Shown: positions 24,103-32,110, counted from the first letter of the stretch. The stretch is 64,000 bases of DNA from JAAYZQ01 sp034428935 (GCA_034428935.1 DAOUHB010000003.1:1-64000), one strand, 5' to 3'. Notes: a model not told the origin generated them from the sequence alone. Made by a program: numbers and translations.

Positions 24103-25254
24103 CTACCGGTCGATGAGCGACCGAAACAATGCCTCGTAGCCTGCCACGGTCTGCTCCAGGCTAAAGGCTTCCTCGATCTCGTGGCGCGGCCGGATATACA
24201 CGCCCGGCTCCTCGACGATGCGGGCGATGGCATCGGCCAGGGCGGTCGAGTCGCCGATGGGCGTCACCTCGCCCATGCCCGTCATGCGGGGCGGCTGGCG
24301 GACGCCGGGCAGGTTGCTGGCGATGGAAGGCGTGCCGCACAGCATGGCCTCCACCTGCACCAGCCCAAAGGATTCGGTGGAATTGAGGCTGGGCACCACG
24401 AGCACGTCGCAGGCGGCGAAAAAGGCCGGCATCTGCGTTTGGTTGAGCACCCCCAGGAACTCCCAATGCTCCGGCCCCAGATCCTCGATGAGGGGCATCA
24501 GCCGCCGGTAGTAGGCCTCCTCGCCCATGACGTCCCGGTACTGGCCGGCAAAGAGCACCTTGAGCCGCGGAAAGTGCTCCAAAAGGCGGGGCATGGCGCC
24601 GATGAGCACCTCGACGCCCTTTTCCGTGGCCAAGCGGGCGGCCATGCCTACCACCGGCCTGCCCTCCAGGTCGTGCCTGGTGCGAAAGGCCTCCACCTCC
24701 GCCCGCTCGGGAGCGGGCATGATCACGGGCGGGGGAATGACCTGCACCTTGTGCAGAAAGCGCGACAGGAAGTTGGAATGCTCGGCGAAATCCCGGGTGT
24801 AAGCCACCACGGCTTCGGCCATACGCCCCGCAGCGTAATTGCTGGCAAAGACCACCCGGTCCACGATCCGGTTGAACCAGCCCTGGGGCAGTTGCAGGTC
24901 ACAGTGGTAGGTGAGGACCACCGGCCGGCCGGCCAGGCGCCCAAGCCCGGCCAACAAACTGGCCTCGAATTGGGGCAGGTGCGCGCTGACTATGTCGTGG
25001 CGGCGAATGAGGTTCCAGGCCCGGAAGGGAAAGCTGGGCATGATCACGCCCTTGCTCACCCGAAAGAGCACGGGCACGCGGATGACGCGCACGCCGTCCA
25101 GTTGCTCGACGAGGGGCAGGGCCCGGTCGTAGCGAGAGGTGAGGACGGTCACTTGATGGCCTCGCCGGGCCAAAGTGGTCGCCAGTCTCTTAACATAAAT
25201 TGTCAGGCCGCTGACGTGGGGATGGTAGTAGGTCAGGACGAGAAGGACTTTCAC
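24103..25254 (-). CDS. GT4-family glycosyltransferase
   Basis: 383 residues, GT-B fold. The N-terminal Rossmann part starts VLLVLTYYHPHVSGLTIY; this is the glycine-containing acceptor loop. The C-terminal part has GMAARLATEKGVEVLI and the EX7E motif in ESFGLVQVE, typical of retaining GT4 enzymes. It acts on the cytoplasmic face, probably adding a hexose from an NDP-sugar to a lipid acceptor. The GTG start overlaps the stop of the upstream membrane-protein gene by four bases (GTGA), so the two are translationally coupled. Confidence 0.9.
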   Translation of the reverse strand: MKVLLVLTYYHPHVSGLTIYVKRLATTLARRGHQVTVLTSRYDRALPLVEQLDGVRVIRVPVLFRVSKGVIMPSFPFRAWNLIRRHDIVSAHLPQFEASLLAGLGRLAGRPVVLTYHCDLQLPQGWFNRIVDRVVFASNYAAGRMAEAVVAYTRDFAEHSNFLSRFLHKVQVIPPPVIMPAPERAEVEAFRTRHDLEGRPVVGMAARLATEKGVEVLIGAMPRLLEHFPRLKVLFAGQYRDVMGEEAYYRRLMPLIEDLGPEHWEFLGVLNQTQMPAFFAACDVLVVPSLNSTESFGLVQVEAMLCGTPSIASNLPGVRQPPRMTGMGEVTPIGDSTALADAIARIVEEPGVYIRPRHEIEEAFSLEQTVAGYEALFRSLIDR

Positions 25255-26351
25255 GGTAGCTCTTGAGCCTCCGTTGCGATCCGCTTCTGAATTTGCGCGT
25301 AGGTCAGGTTTTGCTGGGCCATGCCCAGGAGCCCCAGCAAGCTGTAGACGATATAGACCACGGCGTGGGCTACCAGGGCATAGCTCAACGCCCGCTCGGG
25401 CGCCATGCCAAAGAGCACCATGGTCTCCCGGCCCAGCAACTCAAAGACCCCGATAAAGCCGGGTGACGAGGGGACCGTCATACCCAGGGCCGTGACGGAG
25501 CACATTGCCAGGCCGGCGACAAAGGGCTGGCTGGGCTCAAAGGCCAGCAGCACCACCCAGTAAAAGCTGCTGATGGTCGCCCAGATGAGCGCCGACCACA
25601 GGACCAGGGGCGGCCCCATGCGCAGGGTGGTGATGCCCGCCAGACCGTCGATGAGTGAATTGGCCACCCCTACCAGCTTGTCTCGCCCCGGCCAGGGCGG
25701 GTTTGCCAGGAACTGCAGGCGCGTCCTGGCAGCCAGGCGCTCGCCCAGGCGCTGGACGGCGTCCGGTTCCGGCCAATGGACGGCCAGCAGGATGCGATCC
25801 AACAGGGCCAGCGTCCAGGCCCGGCGCCGCACCAGTGCCACAAAGATGACCACGGCGACGAGGGCTGCCGCGCCAATCACCAGGCCGGAGCGTACCATCC
25901 AGTCGGGCAGGGGGGCCGACGAAGACTTGCCGGTGCTCACCAGGAGCATGACCAGGAAAAAGCCGCCTACTGCCGACAGGGCGTCCAGCACCCGCTCGGC
26001 AACGATGGTCGAGAACGCCGTCGTGCGGCTCACCTCCTCCGTGTCGCCGATGAGGTAGGCACGGGCCACGTCGCCCAGTCGGGCCGGGAACACGTTGCTG
26101 AGCAGGTAGCCGATGTTGATCACGGCAAACAGGTTGCCCACCCGCAGCCCGGAGAGAGGGTAGAACAGCAGGCGCCAGCGCACGGCCCGCAGGAAGAGAA
26201 ACAGCACCAGGGGCACGAGCGAGGCGGCCAGGAGCCAGACGTTCACCTCGCCCAGGGCGTCCCATACGCTACCCAGGTCGACGCGCCGAAAAGCGAGGAC
26301 CATGGCAACCAGGCTGATGACAATGCCGATCCAAAAACGCGCTTTTTTCAA
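25251..26351 (-). CDS. lysylphosphatidylglycerol-synthase-like membrane protein (UPF0104)
   Basis: 366 residues, about eight membrane helices. FPARLGDVARAYLIG is the most conserved motif of the UPF0104/AglD-like flippase domain, and TVPSSPGFIGVFE is the second. The soluble aminoacyl-transferase domain of MprF is absent, so it is probably a lipid or glycolipid flippase or a membrane glycosyltransferase-associated protein. TTG 26351 was chosen: AGGGAG sits six bases upstream and the promoter at 26374-26402 rules out longer starts. It heads the four-gene glycan operon. Confidence 0.8.
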   Translation of the reverse strand: MKKARFWIGIVISLVAMVLAFRRVDLGSVWDALGEVNVWLLAASLVPLVLFLFLRAVRWRLLFYPLSGLRVGNLFAVINIGYLLSNVFPARLGDVARAYLIGDTEEVSRTTAFSTIVAERVLDALSAVGGFFLVMLLVSTGKSSSAPLPDWMVRSGLVIGAAALVAVVIFVALVRRRAWTLALLDRILLAVHWPEPDAVQRLGERLAARTRLQFLANPPWPGRDKLVGVANSLIDGLAGITTLRMGPPLVLWSALIWATISSFYWVVLLAFEPSQPFVAGLAMCSVTALGMTVPSSPGFIGVFELLGRETMVLFGMAPERALSYALVAHAVVYIVYSLLGLLGMAQQNLTYAQIQKRIATEAQELP

Positions 26352-26373
26352 GATCCGCTCCCTCAAGCGGCCA

Positions 26374-26402
26374 ATTATAGCATCCTTCGCCCCGGATGGC
26401 GA
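26374..26402 (-). promoter_or_regulatory. promoter of membrane-protein / glycosyltransferase operon
   Basis: Minus strand TCGCCA (26402-26397), 17 bp, TATAAT (26379-26374). The start near 26367 gives a leader of about 16 bases before the TTG codon. Confidence 0.6.
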
Positions 26403-26462
26403 ATCGCCAACCCCCTTTGTCCTTGCCGGTCTCTGCGCTCCCACCCACAGCCATCCCCCATT

Positions 26463-26491
26463 TTGACACCCCACCCCAAACCCGGTATAAT
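26463..26491 (+). promoter_or_regulatory. consensus promoter of tRNA-Lys
   Basis: TTGACA (26463-26468), 17 bp, TATAAT (26486-26491): a perfect match to the sigma70 consensus. The start is near 26498, six bases before the mature tRNA. Confidence 0.92.
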
Positions 26492-26503
26492 AACCGGCGG
26501 TAT

Positions 26504-26580
<77 letters not shown>

Positions 26581-26657
26581 CTGGCCGCCAGTCTCCGGGA
26601 CTGGCGGCTGTTTCGTAAGCCGCCAACAACCGATAAGGGCCGGAAAGGAAGATCGCC

Positions 26658-27449
26658 ATGCACGACCACCTTCAGAGCTACCTGGACTTTGCCGTGGAGA
26701 CGGCCTACCTGGCGGGCCGGCTGACGCTGGGTTATTTTCAGGGGGACCTCCAGCCGGAGCTCAAGGCCGACAACTCGCCCGTCACCGTTGCCGACCGCAA
26801 GGCGGAAGAGCTGATCCGGGACCGCATCGCGGCGCACTATCCCGGCCACGCCATCGTGGGCGAGGAGTTTGGCACGACGGGCAGCGAGGGCGCCAGCCAT
26901 CGCTGGTTCATTGACCCCATCGACGGCACCAAGGCCTTTGCCCGGGGCGTGCCCCTCTATGCGGTCCTCCTCGGGCTCGAGATCGACGGCCAGGTTCGCG
27001 CCGGTGCCGCCTACTATCCCGCCCTGGACGAGATGCTGGCCGGCGCCACCGGCCTGGGTGCCTGGTGGAACGGCCGTCGCGCGCGGGTTTCAAATGTGCA
27101 GCGCCTGGACAAGGCCTACGTCTCCTGTTCCGACGTGGGCGGCTTTGCGGCCCACGGCCGGGGCCGGGCGTGGGAACGGCTTCAGGCCGCCGTATACCAT
27201 CGCGTCGGCTGGAGCGATGCCTACGGCTACCTCCTCGTCGCCACCGGCCGCATCGAGATCATGCTCGATCCGTCGATGAATGCCTACGATTGCGGTCCCT
27301 TCCCGCCGATCTTTCAGGAGGCCGGGGGTTACTTTGGCGACTGGCAGGGCAACCCGAGCATCTATGCCGGCGAGGCCCTGGCCACGACCCAGGCGTTGTT
27401 GCCCCAGGTGCTGGCGCTGATCCGCGAGGCCGAAGCGGACTCAGCCTAG
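26658..27449 (+). CDS. inositol-monophosphatase-fold phosphatase, histidinol-phosphatase (HisN) type
   Basis: 263 residues, normal length. Metal-binding motifs are VGEEFG (E70), DPIDGTKAF (D86, D89, the DPxDGT signature) and GWSDAYGY (D187). The C-terminal DCGPFPPIFQEAGGYFGDW segment is the form seen in histidinol-phosphatases of the IMPase superfamily more often than in inositol or bisphosphate-nucleotide phosphatases. It would dephosphorylate L-histidinol phosphate with magnesium. No his gene adjoins, so substrate assignment rests on the motif only. AAGGAAG precedes the ATG; it lies 77 bases after tRNA-Lys. Confidence 0.85.
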   Translation: MHDHLQSYLDFAVETAYLAGRLTLGYFQGDLQPELKADNSPVTVADRKAEELIRDRIAAHYPGHAIVGEEFGTTGSEGASHRWFIDPIDGTKAFARGVPLYAVLLGLEIDGQVRAGAAYYPALDEMLAGATGLGAWWNGRRARVSNVQRLDKAYVSCSDVGGFAAHGRGRAWERLQAAVYHRVGWSDAYGYLLVATGRIEIMLDPSMNAYDCGPFPPIFQEAGGYFGDWQGNPSIYAGEALATTQALLPQVLALIREAEADSA

Positions 27450-27640
27450 CTTTTTTGGCACGACGAACCAGTTGTGGGGAATGCCGGGCATCCCGACTGG
27501 AATAACCGGAAAGGGCCAGCGCCCGTGCGCTGCGCGATCCAGGCCGCGCCCTCCTCGCCCGCCAGGAGGAGTGCCCGGGGATCCTCGAAGAGGCGGTCCT
27601 CCCGCGCGTGCTCCATGGCGCGCACGCTGGGAGCGGTCAG
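27441..27640 (-). pseudogene. remnant of LCMT/PPM-family SAM-dependent methyltransferase
   Basis: Reading down from 27640, one frame gives TAPSVRAMEHAREDRLFEDP and then RALLLAGEEGAAWIAQ, the N-terminal signature of the leucine-carboxyl-methyltransferase-like family (PF04072). Within 30 residues the homology switches to another frame reading HGRWPFPVIPVGMPGIPHNW and then FVVPKKLG before TGA 27443-27441, which looks like the family's C-terminal strand. The central about 200 residues, including the SAM site, are missing. The start codon is also absent: the remnant abuts the stop of the IscU-like gene exactly. Its end overlaps the HisN stop by nine bases. Confidence 0.65.
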
Positions 27641-28099
27641 TTAGTCGGGTTCAATACGGCGTTCCTGTTGATACCGGGAAATTGCCTGGCGCAGTGTGTT
27701 CACGGCCAGTGCCGCGCAATGGGCATTCTCTTCTGGCAAGCCGTCCAGTGCCCGGACAAGATCCTCTGGATCTATTTCGCTTGCCTCCTCCAGGGACATC
27801 CCCTTTACCATATTCGTCAGCATGTTGCCGCAGGCCAAGGATGAGCAACAGCCATCGGTCATAAAAGTGGCTTCCTGGATGGCGCTGCCACGCAGCCGAA
27901 GATAAATGGCCATCGTGTCGCCACACGATCCGGTTACGACAGCGTGCGCATCTGGAGCATCCATACAGCCCAGGTTTGTCGGATTGCGCGCCTGCTGGAG
28001 CACTGTGGCCGAGTAGAGCGCCTCTTCCTCCTGGTCTATCTCTCGTTGCAGGTCCGCAACCAATCGGTCCAACTTGTCAGTTTCTTCTTGTTCAGTCAC
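27641..28099 (-). CDS. IscU/NifU-N-like Fe-S cluster scaffold protein
   Basis: 152 residues from GTG 28099 (GAGGG upstream). After a charged N-terminal helix of about 40 residues comes the IscU fold with its three cluster cysteines: C59 in GSCGD (with the conserved D61), C84/C85 in TDGCCSS, and C128 in AHCAALA. The N-terminal extension and the C-terminal QQERRIEPD are not part of standard IscU. It should assemble Fe-S clusters for the Mrp-type ATPase encoded just upstream on the same strand (gap 145 bases). No cysteine desulfurase gene is nearby. Confidence 0.82.
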   Translation of the reverse strand: MTEQEETDKLDRLVADLQREIDQEEEALYSATVLQQARNPTNLGCMDAPDAHAVVTGSCGDTMAIYLRLRGSAIQEATFMTDGCCSSLACGNMLTNMVKGMSLEEASEIDPEDLVRALDGLPEENAHCAALAVNTLRQAISRYQQERRIEPD

Positions 28100-28244
28100 A
28101 CTTGTCCCTCGTCACGTCTGTTCAACGGCGCGAGCATTCGTGCCAATGCCATCCGCCCGGTCATGGCCGGGTAGCGTGCGCCCCAAAGCTACAGTTGTGC
28201 CATCGACAACGATACCGTTCGTCCCAGGGTCCTCTCTTGCTCTC

Positions 28245-29333
28245 TCATCGACGAGCGTGCATTTGCTTCTGAGCAAAGGCCGACGGCTGCGCCTGCGGCG
28301 TTCGTCTGATCAGTTCTTGAGCGATGGGCGCAAAAATCTCGCCCGTGTACTCTTCGATCCGCCCTGCGTCGCACAATCGTGCGATCTCGGGGTCGATGGG
28401 CAGCCGGCCCAGGAAGGGCACGCCGATCCGTCGCGCCGTCTCTTCAGCGTGGCTTGGGCCAAAGAGCTCGTGGCGTTTGCCCGTGTCGGGACACTCGAAG
28501 TAGCTCATGTTCTCGATGAGCCCCAGAATGGGCGTTTCCATCTGCTGGGCCATGTTGGCCGCTTTGCGGACGACCATTCCCGCCAGGCCCTGGGGCGAGC
28601 TGACCAGAACGATGCCCGACATGGGCAGCGACTGCATGACCGTCAGCGACGCATCCGACGTCCCGGGCGGTAGGTCCACGACGAGATAGTCCAGCGTCCC
28701 CCAGAAGATGTCGCCCCAGAACTGCTTGATGGCGTTGCTGACCAGCGGTCCGCGCCAGATGACGGCCATGTCCTCCTGCTCCAGCAGCAGGTTGATGGAC
28801 ATCACCCGGATGCCGGTCTTGCTCTGGGGCGGCATGGGGCCCAGGGGGCTCACGCCCAGCCGGGCCTCGCCGGGAAAGAACATCTTGGGGATGCTTGGGC
28901 CGGTGATATCGGCGTCCAGAATACCCACCCGGTGCCCTTCCCGGCGCAAGGCCATGGCCAACAGGCCGCTGACCAGCGACTTGCCCACGCCACCCTTGCC
29001 ACTCATGACGGCGATGACGTGCTTGATCTCGTTCAGGTGTTCGGCTGAACCTTTCTCGGGCTCGCCGATGCCCATGCGACGTTTTTCCTCGTCCGTCATT
29101 TCGGTCAGCTCGACCGTTACCTCTTCGGCTCCCAGAGCGCCGACCGCTGCTTTCACATCGCCTACGATTTGGTCCTCGGAGGGACGGCCCCGTGCGGTCA
29201 GAGCCAGGGTGATGCCAACCTGGCCATTCCGTGTCTTTACCTCGCGGACCATGCCCAAGTCTATCAGGCTCCTATGTAGCTCGGGGTCCATGACCCCTTC
29301 CAACGCCTTGCGAACCTCTTTTTCTGTAACCAA
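28245..29333 (-). CDS. Mrp/NBP35-family Fe-S carrier P-loop ATPase
   Basis: 362 residues. An N-terminal MIP18 (DUF59) domain covers about 1-80 (VMDPELHRSLIDLGMV). The ATPase follows with the deviant Walker A VMSGKGGVGKS, ILDADITGPS and VVDLPPGTSD. Most Mrp/ApbC proteins have a CxxC that bridges a cluster between two subunits; here the position reads YFECPDTGKRHELFG, so only the first Cys is present. TTG 29333 was preferred because GAGGAGG lies upstream and the sequence then begins VTEKEV, as in homologues; a GTG at 29381 is in frame. Expressed from the promoter at 29714-29742 with a leader of about 370 bases. Confidence 0.85.
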   Translation of the reverse strand: MVTEKEVRKALEGVMDPELHRSLIDLGMVREVKTRNGQVGITLALTARGRPSEDQIVGDVKAAVGALGAEEVTVELTEMTDEEKRRMGIGEPEKGSAEHLNEIKHVIAVMSGKGGVGKSLVSGLLAMALRREGHRVGILDADITGPSIPKMFFPGEARLGVSPLGPMPPQSKTGIRVMSINLLLEQEDMAVIWRGPLVSNAIKQFWGDIFWGTLDYLVVDLPPGTSDASLTVMQSLPMSGIVLVSSPQGLAGMVVRKAANMAQQMETPILGLIENMSYFECPDTGKRHELFGPSHAEETARRIGVPFLGRLPIDPEIARLCDAGRIEEYTGEIFAPIAQELIRRTPQAQPSAFAQKQMHARR

Positions 29334-29707
29334 CGCTTGTGCCTCCTCTGGCAAGATTTTAAGGCCTTTCTCCCTCGACACTCGCCGGGCTCACTGCTGT
29401 CCACTTTCGCATGGACCGCGTGCAGCACGTCACCTGACCTTGGTCTGGTCTGCTCCCATGCGCGAGTCGTGGGTGTCCAGAAAAGTGTACGGTGTCCGGC
29501 CAGGCAGGGAGACTGCTGTCCTCCGTTTGGCGCTACGAGCCGCGTGCCAGACCGGGAATTGTTCGGTCTCATCTAGAGACAGCCAGACTCTTATCTTCCT
29601 GGAAACGACAGGCTCACGCGGGCAGGCTTCCTGTTTCTGCCTCCCCTGCCGGCGATGGCGTCCATCAAGACTCGCTCTTCTGTTCTGCCTTCATCTATAT
29701 GCGATGT
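29334..29707 (-). other. long untranslated leader of Mrp operon
   Basis: About 374 bases lie between the predicted start site and the Mrp TTG. Only short frames occur. One of 24 codons (29665 down to 29591) reads MDAIAGRGGRNRKPARVSLS in its first 20 residues, faintly like the start of DUF134 regulators. No known riboswitch is recognised. Confidence 0.4.
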
Positions 29708-29713
29708 GCACAT

Positions 29714-29742
29714 AGCATAGCACATCTTACTTCTGTTGTCAA
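29714..29742 (-). promoter_or_regulatory. leftward promoter of Mrp / scaffold operon
   Basis: Minus strand TTGACA (29742-29737), 17 bp, TATGCT (29719-29714). The start site near 29707 falls inside the perfect palindrome ATGTGCACAT (29704-29713). Confidence 0.75.
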
Positions 29743-29744
29743 GT

Positions 29745-29758
29745 ATTCTGGACAGAAT
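29745..29758. promoter_or_regulatory. palindromic operator candidate between divergent promoters
   Basis: ATTCTG (29745-29750), two bases, CAGAAT (29753-29758). It lies between the -35 boxes of the two divergent promoters, 2 bases from the left one and 12 from the right one, so one bound repressor could control both directions. Confidence 0.45.
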
Positions 29759-29770
29759 GGCAATTATCTA

Positions 29771-29799
29771 TTGACAGCTAGCATCTAGCGTGTTATACT
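29771..29799 (+). promoter_or_regulatory. rightward promoter of DUF1638 - Fur gene cluster
   Basis: TTGACA (29771-29776), 17 bp, TATACT (29794-29799). The start would be near 29806. It precedes the ZIP remnant and the DUF1638 gene. Confidence 0.75.
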
Positions 29800-29996
29800 G
29801 CAACTAACAAGGGAGCAAGCACATACATGTAGAGTGCCGATACTGGGTGGGGATCCGGCTCGAGAGCCCCATCAGCGACGGCTTTCGAGAGGGTAGTACG
29901 GCCGGTGAGGGCGTGTGCCCCGGACAGGAGCTTGTGCCAGGAGCAAGTCGACGATGGACCAGAGCTTCTCCGACCATCGATCGCATCTCCAGGCCA

Positions 29997-30152
29997 ACTC
30001 TGGGCACTCTCCTGGCCCTGTCTGCAGGGGCATTGGTTTACGTCGGTGCTTCTCACCTGCTGCCTGAGGTGGAGAAAGAAAACCGGCGCTTTATGATTTC
30101 ACTGGCCGTTGGCGTGTTGGTGGCCCTGGCGATTGTAGCGGCCAAGGGGTGA
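29997..30152 (+). pseudogene. C-terminal remnant of ZIP-family metal transporter
   Basis: The frame ending at TGA 30150-30152 encodes TLGTLLALSAGALVYVGASH, then LLPEVEKENRRF and a last hydrophobic segment. Together these are the two final helices of a ZIP transporter, with the metal-site HxxxE (HLLPE). The N-terminal about 200 residues and their membrane helices are missing; upstream codons of the same frame show no homology or hydrophobicity. A full ZIP protein has about 240-260 residues. It is therefore a relic, transcribed at the start of the rightward unit. Confidence 0.6.
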
Positions 30153-30249
30153 GTTGCTTTCGGCAACGGGTTGGCCGCGCTACAACAGGATTACGCGGGC
30201 CAGCGCGGCCCAAGACAAAGGGAAAGCAGAGGTTGGAAAGGTGACCGAG

Positions 30250-30930
30250 ATGATCCAATCCAGTTTTGCAGATCGCTGCATCATATCCTGTGGTATGCTC
30301 CATCCAGAGCTAACCCACCTGGTACAGGCCGGCTTTCTGAACCCACGCCGGCTTCTGTTCACACCACCGGGCCTGCACGCTCTGCCCGAGAAGCTGGAAG
30401 AGCACCTGCTCGAAAGGCTGGCCCAAGCCCGCGAACTGTGCGCCGATCACGAGATCATTGTCGTGTATGGCAAAAAGTGCCACGTCAGCACTGACGAACC
30501 GCTCAAGCGGGTGGATACGATACTGGCGGAGGCAGGCCGGGGAATCGTCAGGGTCCAGGGCGAATATGGCTATGATATGCTTGCTGGCCTCGAAGAACGA
30601 CAGGAGATCAGCGGGGGGAGACAGGACAAGATCCTGTGGTTCACGCCCGCCTGGCTCAAGAGCTGGAAGACCATCTTTCAGAAGTATTTCGCGTGGGATG
30701 AGGCGGATGCCAATGCCAACTTTCCCGGCTTCTACGACAAGATCATTGTCCTGGACAGCCTCGGCATTGCCGACGAGTACATGGAACAGCACCCTGAGGA
30801 TATTCTGGACCTGTTCGACTGGACGGGCCTGGAGGTCGAGTTCTGCCCAATTGCCCTCGACCGCTTCAGGCGCTTGCTTACCGAGGCTCTCTCCCCTGTC
30901 AAAGCCGGCATGGCAGTACGCAGTGCTTGA
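30250..30930 (+). CDS. DUF1638 domain protein
   Basis: 226 residues from ATG 30250 (AAAGG nine bases upstream). The family landmarks ISCGMLHPELTHL, VVYGKKCH, EYGYDMLAG, LWFTPAWLKSWK and FYDKIIVLDSLG cover the whole chain. Three Cys (C10, C14, and the one in KKCH) could bind metal. DUF1638 proteins have no proven function; in several anaerobes the genes sit beside corrinoid methyltransferase genes. Here it is the first intact gene of the rightward unit, followed by an MBL-fold gene 86 bases on. A role in metal or one-carbon chemistry is a guess from context. Confidence 0.85.
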   Translation: MIQSSFADRCIISCGMLHPELTHLVQAGFLNPRRLLFTPPGLHALPEKLEEHLLERLAQARELCADHEIIVVYGKKCHVSTDEPLKRVDTILAEAGRGIVRVQGEYGYDMLAGLEERQEISGGRQDKILWFTPAWLKSWKTIFQKYFAWDEADANANFPGFYDKIIVLDSLGIADEYMEQHPEDILDLFDWTGLEVEFCPIALDRFRRLLTEALSPVKAGMAVRSA

Positions 30931-31016
30931 TGGTGGCGACCCGTTCCAGGTCTTGTCGGCACCGGGCAGGCGACGGGGAGTGATAGATTAGGACAGTGGT
31001 TGGGAGGACAGAGACA

Positions 31017-31847
31017 ATGCGGCTAACCTGTGTAGTTGACAATGCCGTGGAGCGCAGTTCAGCATTGTGGGGCGAGCACGGCCTGGCCTTTTTGATAGAA
31101 GCGAATGGCAGGCGATTGCTGTTCGACATGGGCCAGAGTGGGACGTGCCTGCTGCATAACCTGGATCTGCTGGGTAAAAAGCCGGGAACGATCGATGCCC
31201 TGGCCATGAGTCACGCCCACTACGATCACAGCGGTGGCTTGCCGGCCCTGATGGAGCACCTGCAACGCGGCATCTCGCTATATGCCAATCCGGACTTGTT
31301 CCGCGAGCGGTTCTCGCAGAAGCAGGGAAAGCTGCGCAGCACCGGCCTTTCTCTGAGCCGGGAGGCCTTGGCGGAACGACTGGCGTTGAGGCTGCATGCC
31401 TGGCCCCAGGAGATCCTGCCTGGTGTGTGGACGACGGGAGAGATATCGGAACGACCTGAGGCAGAGGGCAAGAGCGATTACCTCCTGATGCGCGAGGGGG
31501 AGGAACTCGTCGCCGATGCTTATCGTGATGATATGGCGCTCGTACTCGAGAGGGACGACAGACTCATGCTGCTCTGCGGTTGCTGTCACGCCAGATTGCT
31601 CAATACGCTAGCCCACGTCAACCGCATCTTTGAGATGCCCATCGCGGTCATCGCTGGTGGGCTGCACCTCACCGGTATTACGGGCGACGCCCTGCGGCGC
31701 ACTGGCGAGTTGCTGGCGGCGATGCCGGCACTGGAGCGGGTATACCCGAACCACTGTACCGGCGAAGCGGCCTTTGTCACGCTGACCCAGATCTTGGGAT
31801 CTTCTGTCGTGTGTCCCTGTCCGGCAGGGACCGTATTGGAGTTCTGA
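31017..31847 (+). CDS. MBL-fold metallohydrolase, COG1237 type
   Basis: 276 residues from ATG 31017, with GGGAGGAC seven bases upstream. The metal motif is SHAHYDHSGGL (HxHxDH). Later ligands are in LCGCCHARLLNTL (His) and GGLHLTG. This matches the group named after the dihydropterin-aminobenzene phosphate synthase of methanogens, but bacterial members have no confirmed substrate. A C-terminal CPCPAGT segment adds two Cys. It belongs to the rightward cluster between the DUF1638 and radical SAM genes. Confidence 0.85.
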   Translation: MRLTCVVDNAVERSSALWGEHGLAFLIEANGRRLLFDMGQSGTCLLHNLDLLGKKPGTIDALAMSHAHYDHSGGLPALMEHLQRGISLYANPDLFRERFSQKQGKLRSTGLSLSREALAERLALRLHAWPQEILPGVWTTGEISERPEAEGKSDYLLMREGEELVADAYRDDMALVLERDDRLMLLCGCCHARLLNTLAHVNRIFEMPIAVIAGGLHLTGITGDALRRTGELLAAMPALERVYPNHCTGEAAFVTLTQILGSSVVCPCPAGTVLEF

Positions 31848-31870
31848 AATTGGCCGGGTTCGCCAACCGG

Positions 31871-32086
31871 GTGATCGTCGGTTGGTTGAGGGACTGTAAA
31901 ACAGCGTTGTTCGCCGAGAAATTGGTCAAGAACGCGCTCAACTCTGTCGGGGATGATCGGGTTCGGAAGCATTCCTATCAAGTTCTTGGAGGCAGGCCGG
32001 CGATTGCCCTCAATGCAGTAAACGACCTTGTCCCCGAGGATCTCCAACGGCGGCTACGTGAGGGGAGCACGCCGAAGGAGGACTGA
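31871..32086 (+). CDS. possible small protein of unknown function
   Basis: 71 residues if the GTG at 31871 is used: the middle reads ALNSVGDDRVRKHSYQVLGG followed by RPAIALNAVNDLVPEDLQ. The composition looks protein-like and fills the 263-base gap between MBL and radical SAM genes, but there is no good ribosome site, and an opposing frame is equally open. I do not recognise it. It may be a remnant. Confidence 0.3.
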   Translation: MIVGWLRDCKTALFAEKLVKNALNSVGDDRVRKHSYQVLGGRPAIALNAVNDLVPEDLQRRLREGSTPKED

Positions 32087-32110
32087 CCAACAAATAAGGA
32101 GGCTGTGAGC

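Noticed and set aside
27472..27864. Plus-strand 130-codon frame after hisN
   Set aside because: Antisense to the methyltransferase relic and IscU-like gene; Pro/Arg-rich shadow.
29264..29572. A 102-codon minus-strand frame in the Mrp leader
   Set aside because: No homology, Arg/Ser/Trp-rich shadow composition; it overlaps the Mrp start.
31586..32047. Minus-strand 153-codon frame behind the MBL gene
   Set aside because: Half of it is antisense to the conserved MBL C-terminus; no ribosome site.
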